A stretch of DNA of 64,000 nt from Xenopus tropicalis (taxonomy: Eukaryota; Chordata; Amphibia; Anura; Pipidae). Where the stretch lies: assembly GCF_000004195.4 (NCBI RefSeq), contig NC_030677.2, forward strand, positions 103,390,329 to 103,454,328. The letters are read 5' to 3'. The notes beneath the pieces are model-generated. The model did not search any database, had not been told where the DNA came from, and saw only the letters and a list, made by a program, of their open reading frames with translations. Below, in pieces: positions 31,800 through 42,699 of this stretch (position 1 is the first letter of the stretch; every line of letters starts with the position of its first letter). Made by a program: the position numbers and the translations under genes.

Positions 31800-32900
31800 C
31801 TAAGTAATTATTCTTTCAGGTTTGTGGGATCTACTGTGTTGTGTGGCTACCCCCACTGGAATCCTTTTGTGCTTTTGAACGTCGCTGGTGAAAAGCTAAA
31901 ACCTCATTTCTGTTGCTTGGACCTGTCACTGCTGTTACCAACCATCTGGGAGACGGACCTGCTATGGACAAGTGCCAGGCATTCTGCCCTTTGCTGCTAA
32001 GTGCCACTTTCAGGTGACTACCACTTACTCTGCTTTACAAAACAATAATGTTACTGCGTGTTACAGAATATGTTCACTTTCAGGCAAAAAAAAAACCCCA
32101 AAATGCATTCTGAATGATAAGACCAACTACACATCCTGCCAGGATCCATGGGACCGCCCCAGATGCTGCCCTAATCCCTATCAAGTTGACCACCTCTTAT
32201 GCTTGGACTAAGCGCTGTTGTAAAGGGACCCACAAATACCGGGTAAGTGACTGTTTCAAACAGAAATTAAATGCTGTTCAAGGTTAAAACAAAGCAATTT
32301 TGTGGGGGTTAATTGAATAATTGTTGTTTTAGGAAATTTCCCTCACTTGCTCACAGTGGGAGAAGACTGCAGGCTGCTGAGACTCAGAAGGATGCGACTC
32401 TTGGCTAGCTGTGTGAAATCCCATTGCCTGTGTTCCCTCCAATCAATGTCCCCTTACTGACTGGAGCAATAACTTCACCTTTACACCTTCCTGCCTTTTA
32501 CAACTAAATTGATCTTGAAAATTATGCAAAAGAAAGTAAAGGCCATTTTGAATGTCTTTTTAATGAGTCATAATAAATATGAAATCAATACTTTAAACAT
32601 CCAGCAAAGTGTGTTTTTTTTTTTTTTTTTAAACAAAAAAAAAAGGTGAACATTTCCACAAGAAATATAAATAGCTACGGTAGGCCTGGGGGGCATTAGA
32701 AACCCAGCAATGCTTGACCCGTAAAGGACAAAGGCTAAGAAAAAGTGCAAAGCACTTATTGCATTAAACTTATTGCACCCCTACAGCCAGGCAATAAAAA
32801 CATTAACAAAAATACAATACATGATAAATACTTAACATGTATCACTTGTAAACATATCCATTTCTTTGGAAAAGCAGTCAGATACATGAGGTAAGTGCTG
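31800..32900. other. Unassigned interior of the Harbinger element
   Basis: Lies between the 3' ends of the two convergent genes. Possible third-exon acceptors for the transposase ('ttattctttcag' near 31820) exist, but none gives a convincing continuation. Confidence 0.35.
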
Positions 32901-32921
32901 GCCTCTTGTGTTAGGCCCTTG

Positions 32922-33755
32922 CATAGTAGTACAACATTCAATTACCCTTGTAGGCATTATTGACTTGCATTTTGGAAAGCAAAGGGAGAGGAGGACTTTG
33001 AAAGCTGCCCTTTAAACAATATATTACAAAAGGAGGAGGAGAACATTTACCAGGCTGCTCTCTTGACTTTGGCTTTTGACAGCCACGCAGCATTAGTGCA
33101 TAGTAGTACAACATTCAATTACCCTTGTAGGCATTAGTGACTTGCATTTTGGAAAGCAAAGGGAGAGGAGGACTTGGAAAGCTGCCCTTTAAACAATATA
33201 TTACAAAAGGAGGAGGAGGAGGAGAACATTTACCAGGCTGCTCTCTTGACTTTGGCTTTTGACAGCCACGCAGCATTAGTGCATAGTAGTACAACATTCA
33301 ATTACCCTTGTAGGCATTAGTGACTTGCATTTTGGAAAGCAAAGGGAGAGGAGGACTTGGAAAGCTGCCCTTTAAACAATATATTACAAAAGGAGGAGGA
33401 GGAGGAGGAGGAGAACATTTACCAGGCTGCTCTCTTGACTTTGGCTTTTGACAGCCACGCAGCATTAGTGCATAGTAGTACAACATTCAATTACCCTTGT
33501 AGGCATTAGTGACTTGCATTTTGGAAAGCAAAGGGAGAGGAGGACTTGGAAAGCTGCCCTTTAAACAATATATTACAAAAGGAGGAGGAGGAGGAGGAGG
33601 AGAACATTTACCAGGCTGCTCTCTTGACTTTGGCTTTTGACAGCCACGCAGCATTAGTGCATAGTAGTACAACATTCAATTACCCTTGTAGGCATTAGTG
33701 ACTTGCATTTTGGAAAGCAAAGGGAAAGGAGGACTTGGAAAGCTGGCTTCTGGGA
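32922..33755. repeat. 177-189 bp tandem repeat, ~4.4 copies, with growing (GGA)n
   Basis: Units from 'gcatagtagtacaacattca' through 'ttggaaagcaaagggagagg' to 'gcagccacgcagcattagt' type sequence start near 32925, 33101, 33284, 33473 and 33662. The internal GGA run has 3, 5, 7 and 7 triplets in successive copies, which alone explains the different unit lengths. The ~62-aa minus-strand frames repeat with it and are not genes. Confidence 0.95.
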
Positions 33756-34261
33756 ACACTATACCAGCAGGAGACATACACAACCTGAAACCCATATAGT
33801 TGTTTCTACTGCACTTTAGACTGCACAGCAGAGAATAAGGAGCTTAAAGAGAGACCCCTTTTTAGTCAGGAGGCACGTTTCTTTGGTATGTCGGTTCAAC
33901 ACTTTTTTTTTTTAAGGATGTTAGAATTCACAGGCATGACCACATTTGTATTTGGGGAAATGGCCCATATTCATGTTAGAGGAAATGCACTTTGATGTTA
34001 TAAGTGCTTCCCAGATGGTATTGGGGAGGGCACCACCAGATATTTTTTTTGGTGCCCCTCAGTGAGGAAAATTCAGCTTTGGTGGAGGAAGATGGAGAAC
34101 AATGGGACTACTTGTTTGGTGCTTAGTCCTGTCAGCTCATGTAGCGGATAGTGTGAGTCCTGAAGAGATGCATAAAAAAGTTCATGGCCAGAGAGCAAGT
34201 TGGTGTAGAGGTCTGTCTCAAAAAAGGCTGCAAGGCGAAAGTAGGGACTCAGATAGGAGAC

Positions 34262-34770
34262 CTACTTGCGCTTTTTTAAAGGCCCACAGTCAGGGTCAGA
34301 CCCTCTTCTGCGGCCTCTCCCACGCCCCCTTGCCCTAGGTGGAGGACTTGGAGGTGGTGGTTGAGGCGCAAAAGAGGGCCCAGGCAGTGACCCTTCAGCA
34401 GACCCGGCAGAGGCAGAGGCAGGCGCATGTAGTACATGCCCCAAAAGTGCCAGCAGAGCATTCCGGGACAGCTCTTCGCTTCTTAGCCGCTCCTCGTGCT
34501 GTGCTGCCCGCTCTCGGCGTTGGGTCTCCAGCTCGACCCTCAACGCAGCCACTTCTCGCCTCAAGGCGGCCTGTTCGCCGATCTGGCGAGCCAACAGCCG
34601 CCTTTGGGAGAGAAAGTAGCTGCGTTGGTTGCCGAGAGCAGGCCCGAGGGCGGCTACCACAACCTGGGACGCCCGCGGTCTCCTCACTGAACCTTCCGCA
34701 GATGGACGTTCCAGTCCTTGTCCTGGTTCCTGGCCACTCCCCCCGGCAGCAGCAACATTCGCAGCAGCAT
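34262..34770 (-). CDS. Myb-like protein exon 4 (coiled coil, basic tail)
   Basis: Acceptor 'actcttatcctag'. It encodes HAAANVAAAGGSGQEPG, then the coiled coil and PLKKRK stop. The opposite-strand 146-aa frame is its shadow. Confidence 0.85.
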
Positions 34771-37700
34771 CTAGGATAAGAGTATAAACAAATAAGTAAA
34801 TCATGTATTTGAATTGAAAAAACTTTATTCAGAGAAGAGCATTTTCAAGAACATGGTGCAGATTGATACAAATGTGAGTTTAGAACTTAATACAGAAAAA
34901 AAACCCATATTGTTTATTCTAAAAAAAAAAAAAAAGGTTAGTTAGCAATAACTCACCCTTATGCTTACAAAATGACCATAGGAATGAATAGAACATGACT
35001 GAGTTTTTATGTATGAAGTTGTAGGCTCACATTTTGAAACATTTGCCCCTTAAAGGGGTCCAATTATATCCAGTTATTATCGCATTAAAAAGTGACCTTT
35101 ATTGGTGAAATTTATGTGGATCCAAAACAACGGCTACTGCAATAACCGCAATAATTACAAACCATTATCCTACATGTACTCCAAAAAAGCATGGTTATCA
35201 AATATTCTTTTCAAACTGCATTCAGGATTGAGAAGAGTGGGCGTGCCTTACTATCTACTATGTCATCTGAAGACCCACAGCTGCCCCCTGGGCTGAGTTA
35301 GAGAAGTCAGACTGGCATGTCTGTAAAAGGGGTGGGCTCACCTTTAAGCGAAATTTTACCATGTTACAGAATGGACAATTATCACCAATATTTCAATTGG
35401 TCATATTTATTTGTTGGACTTCATTTTCCTGCTTTTACAAACTCTTTGCAGTTTTTAAATGGATGTCACTGACCCCATCAGTAAAAATTAAATTTTCTTA
35501 ATAATGACATTGAAAAGGTAATCATTTTCACAGTGCCGATTTTCTATACATACTATAAACACAAAAATAAGAAGTTATTTCTTATGACAGTTCCCTTTTA
35601 AAGGGCACCTGGCACCCCCCACCACTGGGTCAGGTTAATAGAGGCACACTCCAGGTAGATGAAAAGAAAGCACTAGGCCAGCTGCACAATCTGCAGTCAC
35701 AAGCATGTGTAATGAGTGAGTTTTGCCTCACAACTGCCTGCTCATTATGCGCGTGTGTGTGCCACAATTGGCTGCTCATTATGAGCATGTGTGTGAGCTT
35801 TTGGAGGCTGATTTACATTCACCGCACTTACGTCAGCTGCATAGTAATTGAGTGAGGAGTTAGCTTACTATGCACATGTGTGGCCAGCAGCAAGGCCACC
35901 CGCACCAGGAGGGTAGGCCAGTGTTGGCGGGGGGATTTTTAGGGTTCAAATTTTTGGGGGGACACAACCACAGTGTGGGCTCTATTAGCTCTATTGACCC
36001 ACACCTTCAGTGGGGGAAACAATATAGGGGTTATAGACGCTTTTAAGAATCACAAACTGGGGGCAATACAAGCCAAGGCCCTGGCCTTGTCAGAACCATA
36101 ACACCCCATTACCACCTCTGCAACTCTTCACTTAATCAGCTATGTCTATGAAGCCCTCAAAGCTGCCACTGCTAGCCCTGGCACTAAACACTCAGCTTTT
36201 TGTAATATTTTGCCAATACCAGAGGGTGCAAGTGCAAGAGAAGTTACTTACGCCTGGGGGGTGACACAGGTGGCGGGGACAAGGACTGGCGGGAAGGTCC
36301 AGCTTGGTGTTCTGAAAAATATAAATAGTGCATAGACATAAGAATACATTGCAGAAAATGCTAAATTGCCAGTTTTGTGAAACAACTAGGCAAATAATAT
36401 TTACCTGGCGTCCCAGGGTCCCGTTCATCTGCTCCACTGACATCCTGGGGCTGGTCCTCTGCCTCTGGCGGCGACTGCTGCCGGGTCTGTTGCCTCTCCT
36501 GGACTGTGGGCCTTTGGCGCTGCGCTTGACCTACAAGTTCACAGAAAGCAAAAAACAAAAAATGCTCAACAAGTTTTGACCCCAAACTACAAAGCCACAC
36601 AAACATTCTGGATTTAGCAGAGATTCAAAAACAAGACAAAAACCATTCAAAAACTACAGATAAATCACTTGTCATCATTAAAATGAGGCCTAACAGCTGC
36701 AGTTCATGGAATGTATTTGAGGGGCATGTGGGAGAACTGGGGTACTATTAAGACTGTCATGTGGAACCCAAGCTGCAAATGAACAAATATTTGGCATTTT
36801 TTTTTGTTAAAAAAACAGTCAGTTTGAAAAGCATCCAAAAACTAGACTAAAGCCACTTTGAAAGTAGCCCAAAAATAGCCCAATATGCACAATGAAAAAA
36901 AAAAGCCCATATTAATTATATATATATTAGATAAATCTATGGATAGATAGATGTATGGATGGTATCTATCTTTCTATCCATAGATATATCTATCTATCCA
37001 TCCATCCATAGATATATCTATCTATCTATATATCTATCTATCTATATATCTATCTATCCATAGATATATCTATCTATCTATAGATATATCCATCTATCTA
37101 TCCATAGATATATCCATCTATCTATCTATAGATATATCCATCTATCTATAGATATATCTATCTATCTATAGATATATCTATCTATCTATAGATATATCTA
37201 TCTATCCATAGATATATCTATCTATCTATCCATAGATCTATCTATCTATCTATCCATAGATCTATCTATCCATAGATAGATCTATCTATCTATCCATAGA
37301 TCTATCTATCTATCCATAGATCTATCTATCTATCCATAGATCTATCTATCTATCTATCCATAGATCTATCTATCTATCTATCCATAGATCTATCTATGGA
37401 TAGACACATAGATCTATCTATGGATAGATAGATCTATATATGGGAAAGCATGTCTTTTTAAAGCGTATAATCAGTAGCAATATCCTGTGTGGCCCCTCTC
37501 CAAGTAACTGGGATGGCTGATAATTCCCTGCCCTCTGTGCCCAGTCCAGCTGGGAAGTCACTACGCAAATATATTCACAATGTTGCATTAACCCCAGACA
37601 TGATATACATATGGGTGCGTTTAACTACAACTCTCACAGCAGCCCCAAGATATCCTGAGTTATAGCTTAAAGATCAACTGAAGATCTACCCCCACATCCC

Positions 37701-38548
37701 AGTAGAAAGTAACGGTACAATCACATACCCTATAGAGCAGGCTGTAGAACAGACAAGTTTAGGCTGAAAGCTACAAACTACATTACCCAGCATGCAGTGT
37801 GACAGGCACACTAGGGTGGAAACAAATGTGAATAGTTTCCAAACTACAAAGCCGTCAAAGCTCCAAAAACTAGACCAAAACTCTACCTTACCAGCTTTGG
37901 ACTTTGGAAAACCCCAAGGACTTTAAAGCTATGGTTTACCTTGAAATAAAATTTTTATTATGTTATAGAATGGCTTATTCTAAGCAACTTTTCAATTGGT
38001 CCTAATTATTTAATGTAGTTTTGGAAAAAAAAAATATATACAAACTTACGTCTCCTATCTGAGTCCATATATTCGCCACGCAGCCCTCCGAAGACCTCTA
38101 CACCAGCTCGATCCAGAAGGCGGCGTTCATAGGGCTTGAACAAGATGTTGGTAGGAGGCCCTACACCCGCCTTCTGGGCCCGTGCTCTCTCGGCCACGAA
38201 CCTCTTCTTTATGCATCTCTTCAGGTCGCTGAAGCGTTTGTACACCGTGTTGTGATCACGGTGCACTCCGCTTACAGCGCTCACACAATCCGCTACCTGC
38301 TGCCACAGGTCCCTTCTTCTGGCAGCAGTGAGCTGACAGGACTGCGCACCAAAAAGACTGTCCCATTGTCTCACAACTTCCTCCACCATTGCTGAATTTT
38401 CCTCACTGGAAAAACGGGGGCCTTTGGAGCTGGGCCCCGCCTCCTCCTCTTCCTCCTGCTCCTCCTCCTCCTGCTCCTCCTCCACCACCACCACCGGCTG
38501 GCGGCTCCTCCTTCCCACAGGGGGTTGCTGCCCCTCCTCCTCCTCCAT
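34262..38548 (-). CDS. Harbinger Myb/SANT-like DNA-binding protein, four exons, ~397 aa
   Basis: Join 38548-38050, 36530-36405, 36311-36252 and 34770-34262; all three junctions are GT/AG and phase 1. Residues ~20-36 are Glu-rich. Residues ~45-120 form a Myb/SANT-like (MADF/trihelix-like) domain with PRFSSEENSAMVEEVVRQW, then RRRDLWQQVADCV and TVYKRFSDLKRCIKKRF (W62, W82, F106 in the spacing of Myb aromatic residues). A Gln/Pro/Glu linker follows in exons 2-3. The last exon holds a long Leu/Arg/Glu coiled coil (IGEQAALRREVAALRVELE), Pro-rich and RGRGRGRRRG segments, and ends PLKKRK, a good nuclear signal. In this superfamily such proteins bind the transposon ends and recruit the transposase (NAIF1 is the domesticated relative). 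The start is uncertain: an in-phase ATG at 39262 lies beyond a G-rich array with a stop. Confidence 0.82.
35045..35600. repeat. T2-type MITE sequences in the Myb-gene intron
   Basis: 'cttaaaggggtccaattata' at 35050, 'ctcacctttaagcgaaattt' at 35339 with 'tttcaattggtcatattt', and 'cagttcccttttaaaggg' at 35588 are typical T2 pieces. Boundaries between copies are unclear. Confidence 0.5.
35600..36030 (+). repeat. Dispersed repeat, inverted relative of 2030-2330
   Basis: See the shared 'cttcagtgggggaaac' and 'ctcattatgcgcgtgtgtg' segments. Lies in the third intron of the Myb-like gene. Confidence 0.5.
36252..36311 (-). CDS. Myb-like protein exon 3
   Basis: Sixty bases, acceptor 'tatatttttcag' and donor GGC|GTAAGT, encoding EHQAGPSRQSLSPPPVSPPR. 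Confidence 0.75.
36405..36530 (-). CDS. Myb-like protein exon 2
   Basis: 126 bases, acceptor 'tgaacttgtag' and donor CCAG|GTAAAT. Gln/Glu/Pro-rich: QAQRQRPTVQERQQTRQQ and onward to DERDPGTPG. Confidence 0.8.
36918..37440. repeat. ~520-bp TATC/GATA microsatellite
   Basis: Long 'tctatctatctatccataga' tetranucleotide tract with interspersed 'ccatagata', in the first intron of the Myb-like gene. Confidence 0.97.
37925..38020. repeat. T2-type MITE fragment
   Basis: 'tttaaagctatggtttacct' with 'caacttttcaattggtccta', a common Xenopus T2 end, just 3' of exon 1 of the Myb-like gene. Confidence 0.6.
38050..38548 (-). CDS. Myb-like protein exon 1 (Myb/SANT domain)
   Basis: From MEEEEGQQPPVG to DSDRRR; donor GGAGAC|GTAAGT. 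Without splicing it would add KFVYIFFFQNYIK and stop at 38006. Confidence 0.85.
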
Positions 38549-38579
38549 ACCCACCCCCCTGCCCTGGCCAGCCCTAACT

Positions 38580-38965
38580 AAACCCCCCCTCCCTCTACCT
38601 GCCCCCCCCTCCCTACCTACCTCCCCCCTCCCTCTACCTACCTCCTCCCTCCCTCTACCTGCCCCCCCCTCCCTACCTACCTCCCCCCCCACACTACCTG
38701 CCCCCCCCCTCCCTCTACCTGCCCCCCCCACACTACCTGCCCCCCCCCTCCCTCTACCTGCCCCCCCCACACTACCTGCCCCCCCCTCCCTCTACCTGCC
38801 CCCCCCACACTACCTGCCCCCCCCCTCCCTCTACCTGCCCCCCCCACGCTACCTGCCCCCCCCACACTACCTGCCCCCCCCCTCCCTCTACCTGCCCCCC
38901 CCCTCCCTCTACCTGCCCCCCCTCCCTCTACCTGCCCCCCCCTGCACCCACCCTTCCTCTGACTG
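38580..38965 (-). repeat. G-rich minisatellite inside the 5' part of the Myb-like gene
   Basis: ~20-22 bp units read on the gene strand as 'gggcaggtagagggagg' or 'gggcaggtagtgtgg' with runs of 6-9 G. Each unit carries TAG and also a donor-like CAG|GTAG. All frames are Gly/Arg/Val rich. Confidence 0.92.
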
Positions 38966-39262
38966 CCCCCCCCCTGCACTAACCCAGGCCTCTTGGGCCT
39001 CCTCTCCCTCCCTCTCCCAAGGGTCTTGTGCCCTTTCCCTTACCCCCCATCTACCTTCCTCCCCATGGGGCTCAGGACTTGCCTGAGTTTCAGCCACCTC
39101 CTCCACCTCCTCTTGGCCTGACTCAGGCAAGTCCTGGGCCCCCCCACCCAAACCCTCCTCCTCCCAACTGTCCTCCTCACCTACCTCCCCAACTACCTCC
39201 TCAGCCACACCCAACCATTCCCTCCACTTCTCCCCCTCCTCCCTACCCCTGCTGTGGGCCAT
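38909..39262 (-). CDS. Acidic N-terminal ORF, possible true start of the Myb-like protein
   Basis: 117 codons from MAHSRGREEGEKWREW, strongly Glu-rich, unlike array translation. It is in the same frame as 38548 but stopped by a TAG inside the G-rich minisatellite. Either the array is spliced out (its units contain GTAG donors, and 'tttagttag' near 38572-38580 could be an acceptor) or expansion has broken the gene. Confidence 0.5.
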   Translation of the reverse strand: MAHSRGREEGEKWREWLGVAEEVVGEVGEEDSWEEEGLGGGAQDLPESGQEEVEEVAETQASPEPHGEEGRWGVRERAQDPWEREGEEAQEAWVSAGGGQSEEGWVQGGAGRGRGGR

Positions 39263-39444
39263 GGCAGCAAAAAAAAATCAAATTTGTAGCAATTTGGAGC
39301 AGCTTCCAAATATACCTCCTCTCCCTTTGCTTTCCAATAATGCAGTGAAGAAAGAAAAGGGCGCCAATGCCTTTAAAATGGTCGCTGGAGAACTTCCTGT
39401 TTCATTTTAAACAAAACCGCCATTGATAGAAATGGCAAGCCATT

Positions 39445-39906
39445 TAAATTTACGAATATTTCGTGACATTCGGACCGCCGATACGAAATTATCGTGACTT
39501 TCGGAAGGCTGTTTCCGCCGTGTACGATCGTACGATACGAATATTTCGTGACTTTCGGACCGCCGTTACGAAATTATCGTGACTTTCGGAAGGCTGTTTC
39601 CGCCGTGTACGATCGTCCGATACGAATATTTCGTGACTTTCGGAACGTCAATACGAAATTATCGTGACTTTCGGAAGGCTGTTTCCGCCGTTTACGATCG
39701 TCCGATACGAATATTTCGTGATTTTCGGATCGTCTATACGATATATTCGTGACCAATACGAAAGCTCCGAAAAAGTCGCAAAATTACCGATCATTACGAA
39801 AAAGTCGCAAATTTACCGATCAATACGAAAAAGTCGCAAAATGTTCGTTTTTCCAATCGGATTTTTCCAATTCGGATTCGAAATCGTGTCTTAGTAAATC
39901 AGCCCC
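39445..39906. repeat. Right subterminal region of the Harbinger element with 85-bp tandem units
   Basis: 'tcggaaggctgtttccgccg' recurs at 39501, 39586 and 39671 (85-bp period). It is followed by 'cgaaaaagtcg' repeats and the terminal 'ttagtaaatcagcccc'. Confidence 0.85.
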
Positions 39907-39914
39907 TTAGTATA

Positions 39915-41245
39915 TGCATTGCACTTACATATTCTCTGTAGAAAATCAAAGGCAAATATGCAAGTCTGGTCTGGATTCTATTGTGCTACATTTATCTGCC
40001 GTTTTATCTCCAGATATCCCCCTAGAATTCTATTCTGTAATTCTGAGATAAGATCCAGTGATAGCTTTTTCAGGTAACATGATCCTGTCTATGTATCACA
40101 TCCCCCTCCATCCATTTTGCTCCATTTTTGCACGTGTTCTGCTCTGTCTGCACTGGTCTCAGACTTCTTTCTTTCCTTACAAAGCAGCTGAGAAGTACAG
40201 GATGCTGACAACTTTACTTGTTAGTCCAGCTGTGGAGCACTTAAACCATGTCACAATGGAAAAATGGATGTGAATTGTTAAAGTGCTTTTACAAGTTCTG
40301 ACTGATCTGTTATTTAAAAAAAATATATCACAGAAATACATTTAATGCACTTCTTTGAGAATGTGTTATTATACCATTAAACAATTCAGTTTGCATTTTT
40401 CTTATTTTTAAAATAATGTCAGGATGAAGGGAAAAAATGTATTGAAAATTTCCTCTCTGTGTACTATAAATAAATATATATATATTTATATATCTTAATA
40501 ATCACTTTATGGCTTTAAGATTAAATGGTGCATTTTTATGTAAAAAAAATGTTTTCCCTTTGGTTTACTTCTCATAAATAGATATATACCTTATCATATA
40601 ACTCATGTGTTATTCTTGCTGTGGCTCCCTTTCCCTGTATCTGATAAAGTGATATGGTTTCACATTATTAATCACGCTCACGGTTTAGTCTGTTATGCGT
40701 GATCATTTATTTGCTGTGTCATCGGGAGTTATTTTGTTTAAAAGAAGTACTTTCCACACAGGTTTTTCTTCTATTTCTGTCAAAATGTGTTAACAGCACA
40801 CATATTTTTAACACTTTGTAAATTCCCCCATAGGAAATTCTGTTTTATGTGTGCTTAGTCTATTACCATGAAGGTGAAGTATGTTACAGCTTGCTGATTC
40901 CAAATTTGACACCAACGTGAAGTTGTTTCAAGAGATTGTGCTCCTACCCTGAGCACTGCAATACTCATGTCCCTGTTAGATTTTTGCAGTGAATTTACGG
41001 GAGTATAACAGTATAACACATTTAGAAATTAACCATTTATCAGAAACAAGTGCTTTTTTATTCTAGACTGTGTTAGTTTATATTTATGCAGTGTTTGCAT
41101 AGGTTCCATTTGCAGAGAGCAATTAAAAGACAACATAGGGAAATTCACTAGGGGTGGCAATATGTTAGGCACCCCCCATGAATTTTATTGCTAACCTTAG
41201 ACAATGGCTCCTTTTCTCTAAAAATTGCACTTCCAGTGTACTTTT
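39915..41245. other. No recognisable feature
   Basis: AT-rich non-coding flank right of the Harbinger element. Confidence 0.35.
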
Positions 41246-41251
41246 TAGTAG

Positions 41252-41495
41252 GCATGCAAGGAATCCATTATTTTTGTGGAACCTCAAATCCATTGTAAAA
41301 GTTTCGGCCGAATACCAAACCAAATCCTAATCCTAAATTGCATATGCAAATTAGGCTACTGAAGGGTTAAATAGAAGTAAAATTTTTTACTTCCGTGTTC
41401 ACATGACCAAAAGTCACGTGATTTTAGGGATTCAGATTCAGTTCGGCCAGGCACTTCAGCCGGATCTGAATCCTAGATTCAATGCATTCCTACTT
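41252..41495. mobile_element. Diverged 'agggatgcacc' MITE
   Basis: 'gtaggcatgcaaggaatcca' to 'caatgcattcctac', with 'tcagttcggccagg' in the middle. Same family as 19630. Confidence 0.65.
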
Positions 41496-41499
41496 TTCA

Positions 41500-42390
41500 G
41501 TACACCAAACCACCATCAATGTCTATATTCCGAGCTTCCCTGGGCCAGGACATGCACACTGTAACAAATCTGTAAATTAGGGGAGGCCTAACCATTTGGC
41601 ACTGAAGATGTATTTACCTAATAAGTTAATTCAATTTGACAGAAAAGAATGCTTACATTTTGAAACCTCTTCCAATGATTCAAATGTTACAGATATATAT
41701 ATTAATACAGGTGCTAAAATGCACCAGTGACATTTTGAACCTCAGCCAGGTGGATCTTTGCTTTCATTTTAATACTTGTAATACAATAATCAAATCTAAT
41801 TGTTAATTGGTTGTTGCAATGCTGCAGTTTAGCACCAACATTAGTAAAATGGTGTGTTCACTTTGAGTATTCATTACATGATAGTGAAACAGTAATATCA
41901 TAACATATCGTATTTACGGTTTAAAATGCTTCCAATCTATTTATGGTAAGAACTGTGTTTTCACAGTTCCTAACTGACTGTATTGCAAGCTTCTTTCTGC
42001 TAAGGAATATTTACAGTTTTGCATCATTTAAAACAATATGTTATAACTGCTTTCATTCTAGTATCTAGAACATTGACATGTCCTAGAGGTAGGTGGGACA
42101 TAAAGCATAGTTTAATAGATTCCTCACAGGGGAGGATGGAGTGTGAAATGTAGACCAGACTGTCATGGGTTATGTCATTATATAAATAAATGATGAAGAT
42201 GTAATAAAAGGTACAAAGTTCATGCCAGTTTAGTCATTCCTAGTTACCAATCAGATGTTTCATTTTAAAGTGTTGACTAGTAATTGCTACCTGCTGATTG
42301 TTTACTATGTGTACTAGAACATTAGCAAACGATGCACCTCTTATTATATTAATTCTTACGTATCCCGGGGGGCCAAGGAGTAACATAAAT
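41500..42390. other. No recognisable feature
   Basis: AT-rich non-coding DNA. Confidence 0.35.
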
Positions 42391-42398
42391 CTCAAAAG

Positions 42399-42688
42399 CA
42401 GGTGTCCCCAACCATTTTTACCTGTGAGCCACATTCAAATGTAGAAAGATTTGGGGAGCAACACAAGCATGAAAAATGTTCCTGGGGGTGCCAAATAAGG
42501 GCTGTGATTGGCTATTTGGTAGACCTTATGTGGACTGGCAGCCTACAGTAGGCTCTGTTTGGCAGTTCACCTGGATTTTATGCCAGTAAAACATACCTCC
42601 AAGTCAGGAATTCAAAAATAAGCACCGGCTTTGAGGCCACTGGGAGTAACATCCAAGGGGTTGGTGAGCAACTGGTTGGGGATCACTG
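42399..42688 (+). mobile_element. hAT-type MITE
   Basis: 'caggtgtccccaacc' to 'ggttggggatcactg'; flanking octamers ctcaaaag/ctctaaag match at 7 of 8. Same family as 31126. Confidence 0.88.
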
Positions 42689-42699
42689 CTCTAAAGTAA

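Larger units (their letters stand above)
28186..39906. mobile_element. Two-gene PIF/Harbinger transposon (~11.7 kb) with TTA target duplication
   Basis: Left end 'ggggcacatttactaaccca' after TTA (28183-28185); right end 'ttagtaaatcagcccc' before TTA (39907-39909). The interior encodes the two proteins that define autonomous Harbinger elements, facing each other: a DDE transposase (plus, 29102-30929) and a Myb/SANT-like protein (minus, 38548-34262, possibly from 39262). The termini match short MITEs in the window. It carries later insertions (hAT at 31126, T2 at 31705, L2 tail near 28740) and large tandem expansions, which explains its length; many Harbinger elements are 3-8 kb. An alternative is two partial copies whose outer ends happen to match, but the convergent gene pair and identical TTA favour one element. 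Confidence 0.78.

Noticed and set aside
33115..33675. Three near-identical ~62-aa minus ORFs
   Set aside because: They recur with the 177-189 bp tandem unit and are interrupted by its junctions; not a gene family.
34339..34779. 146-aa plus-strand ORF
   Set aside because: Antisense shadow of exon 4 of the Myb-like gene, which has splice signals and coiled-coil character on the minus strand.
38424..39086. 220-aa plus-strand proline-rich ORF
   Set aside because: It is the antisense of the Myb-like gene's acidic region and the G-rich array; repeat-driven.
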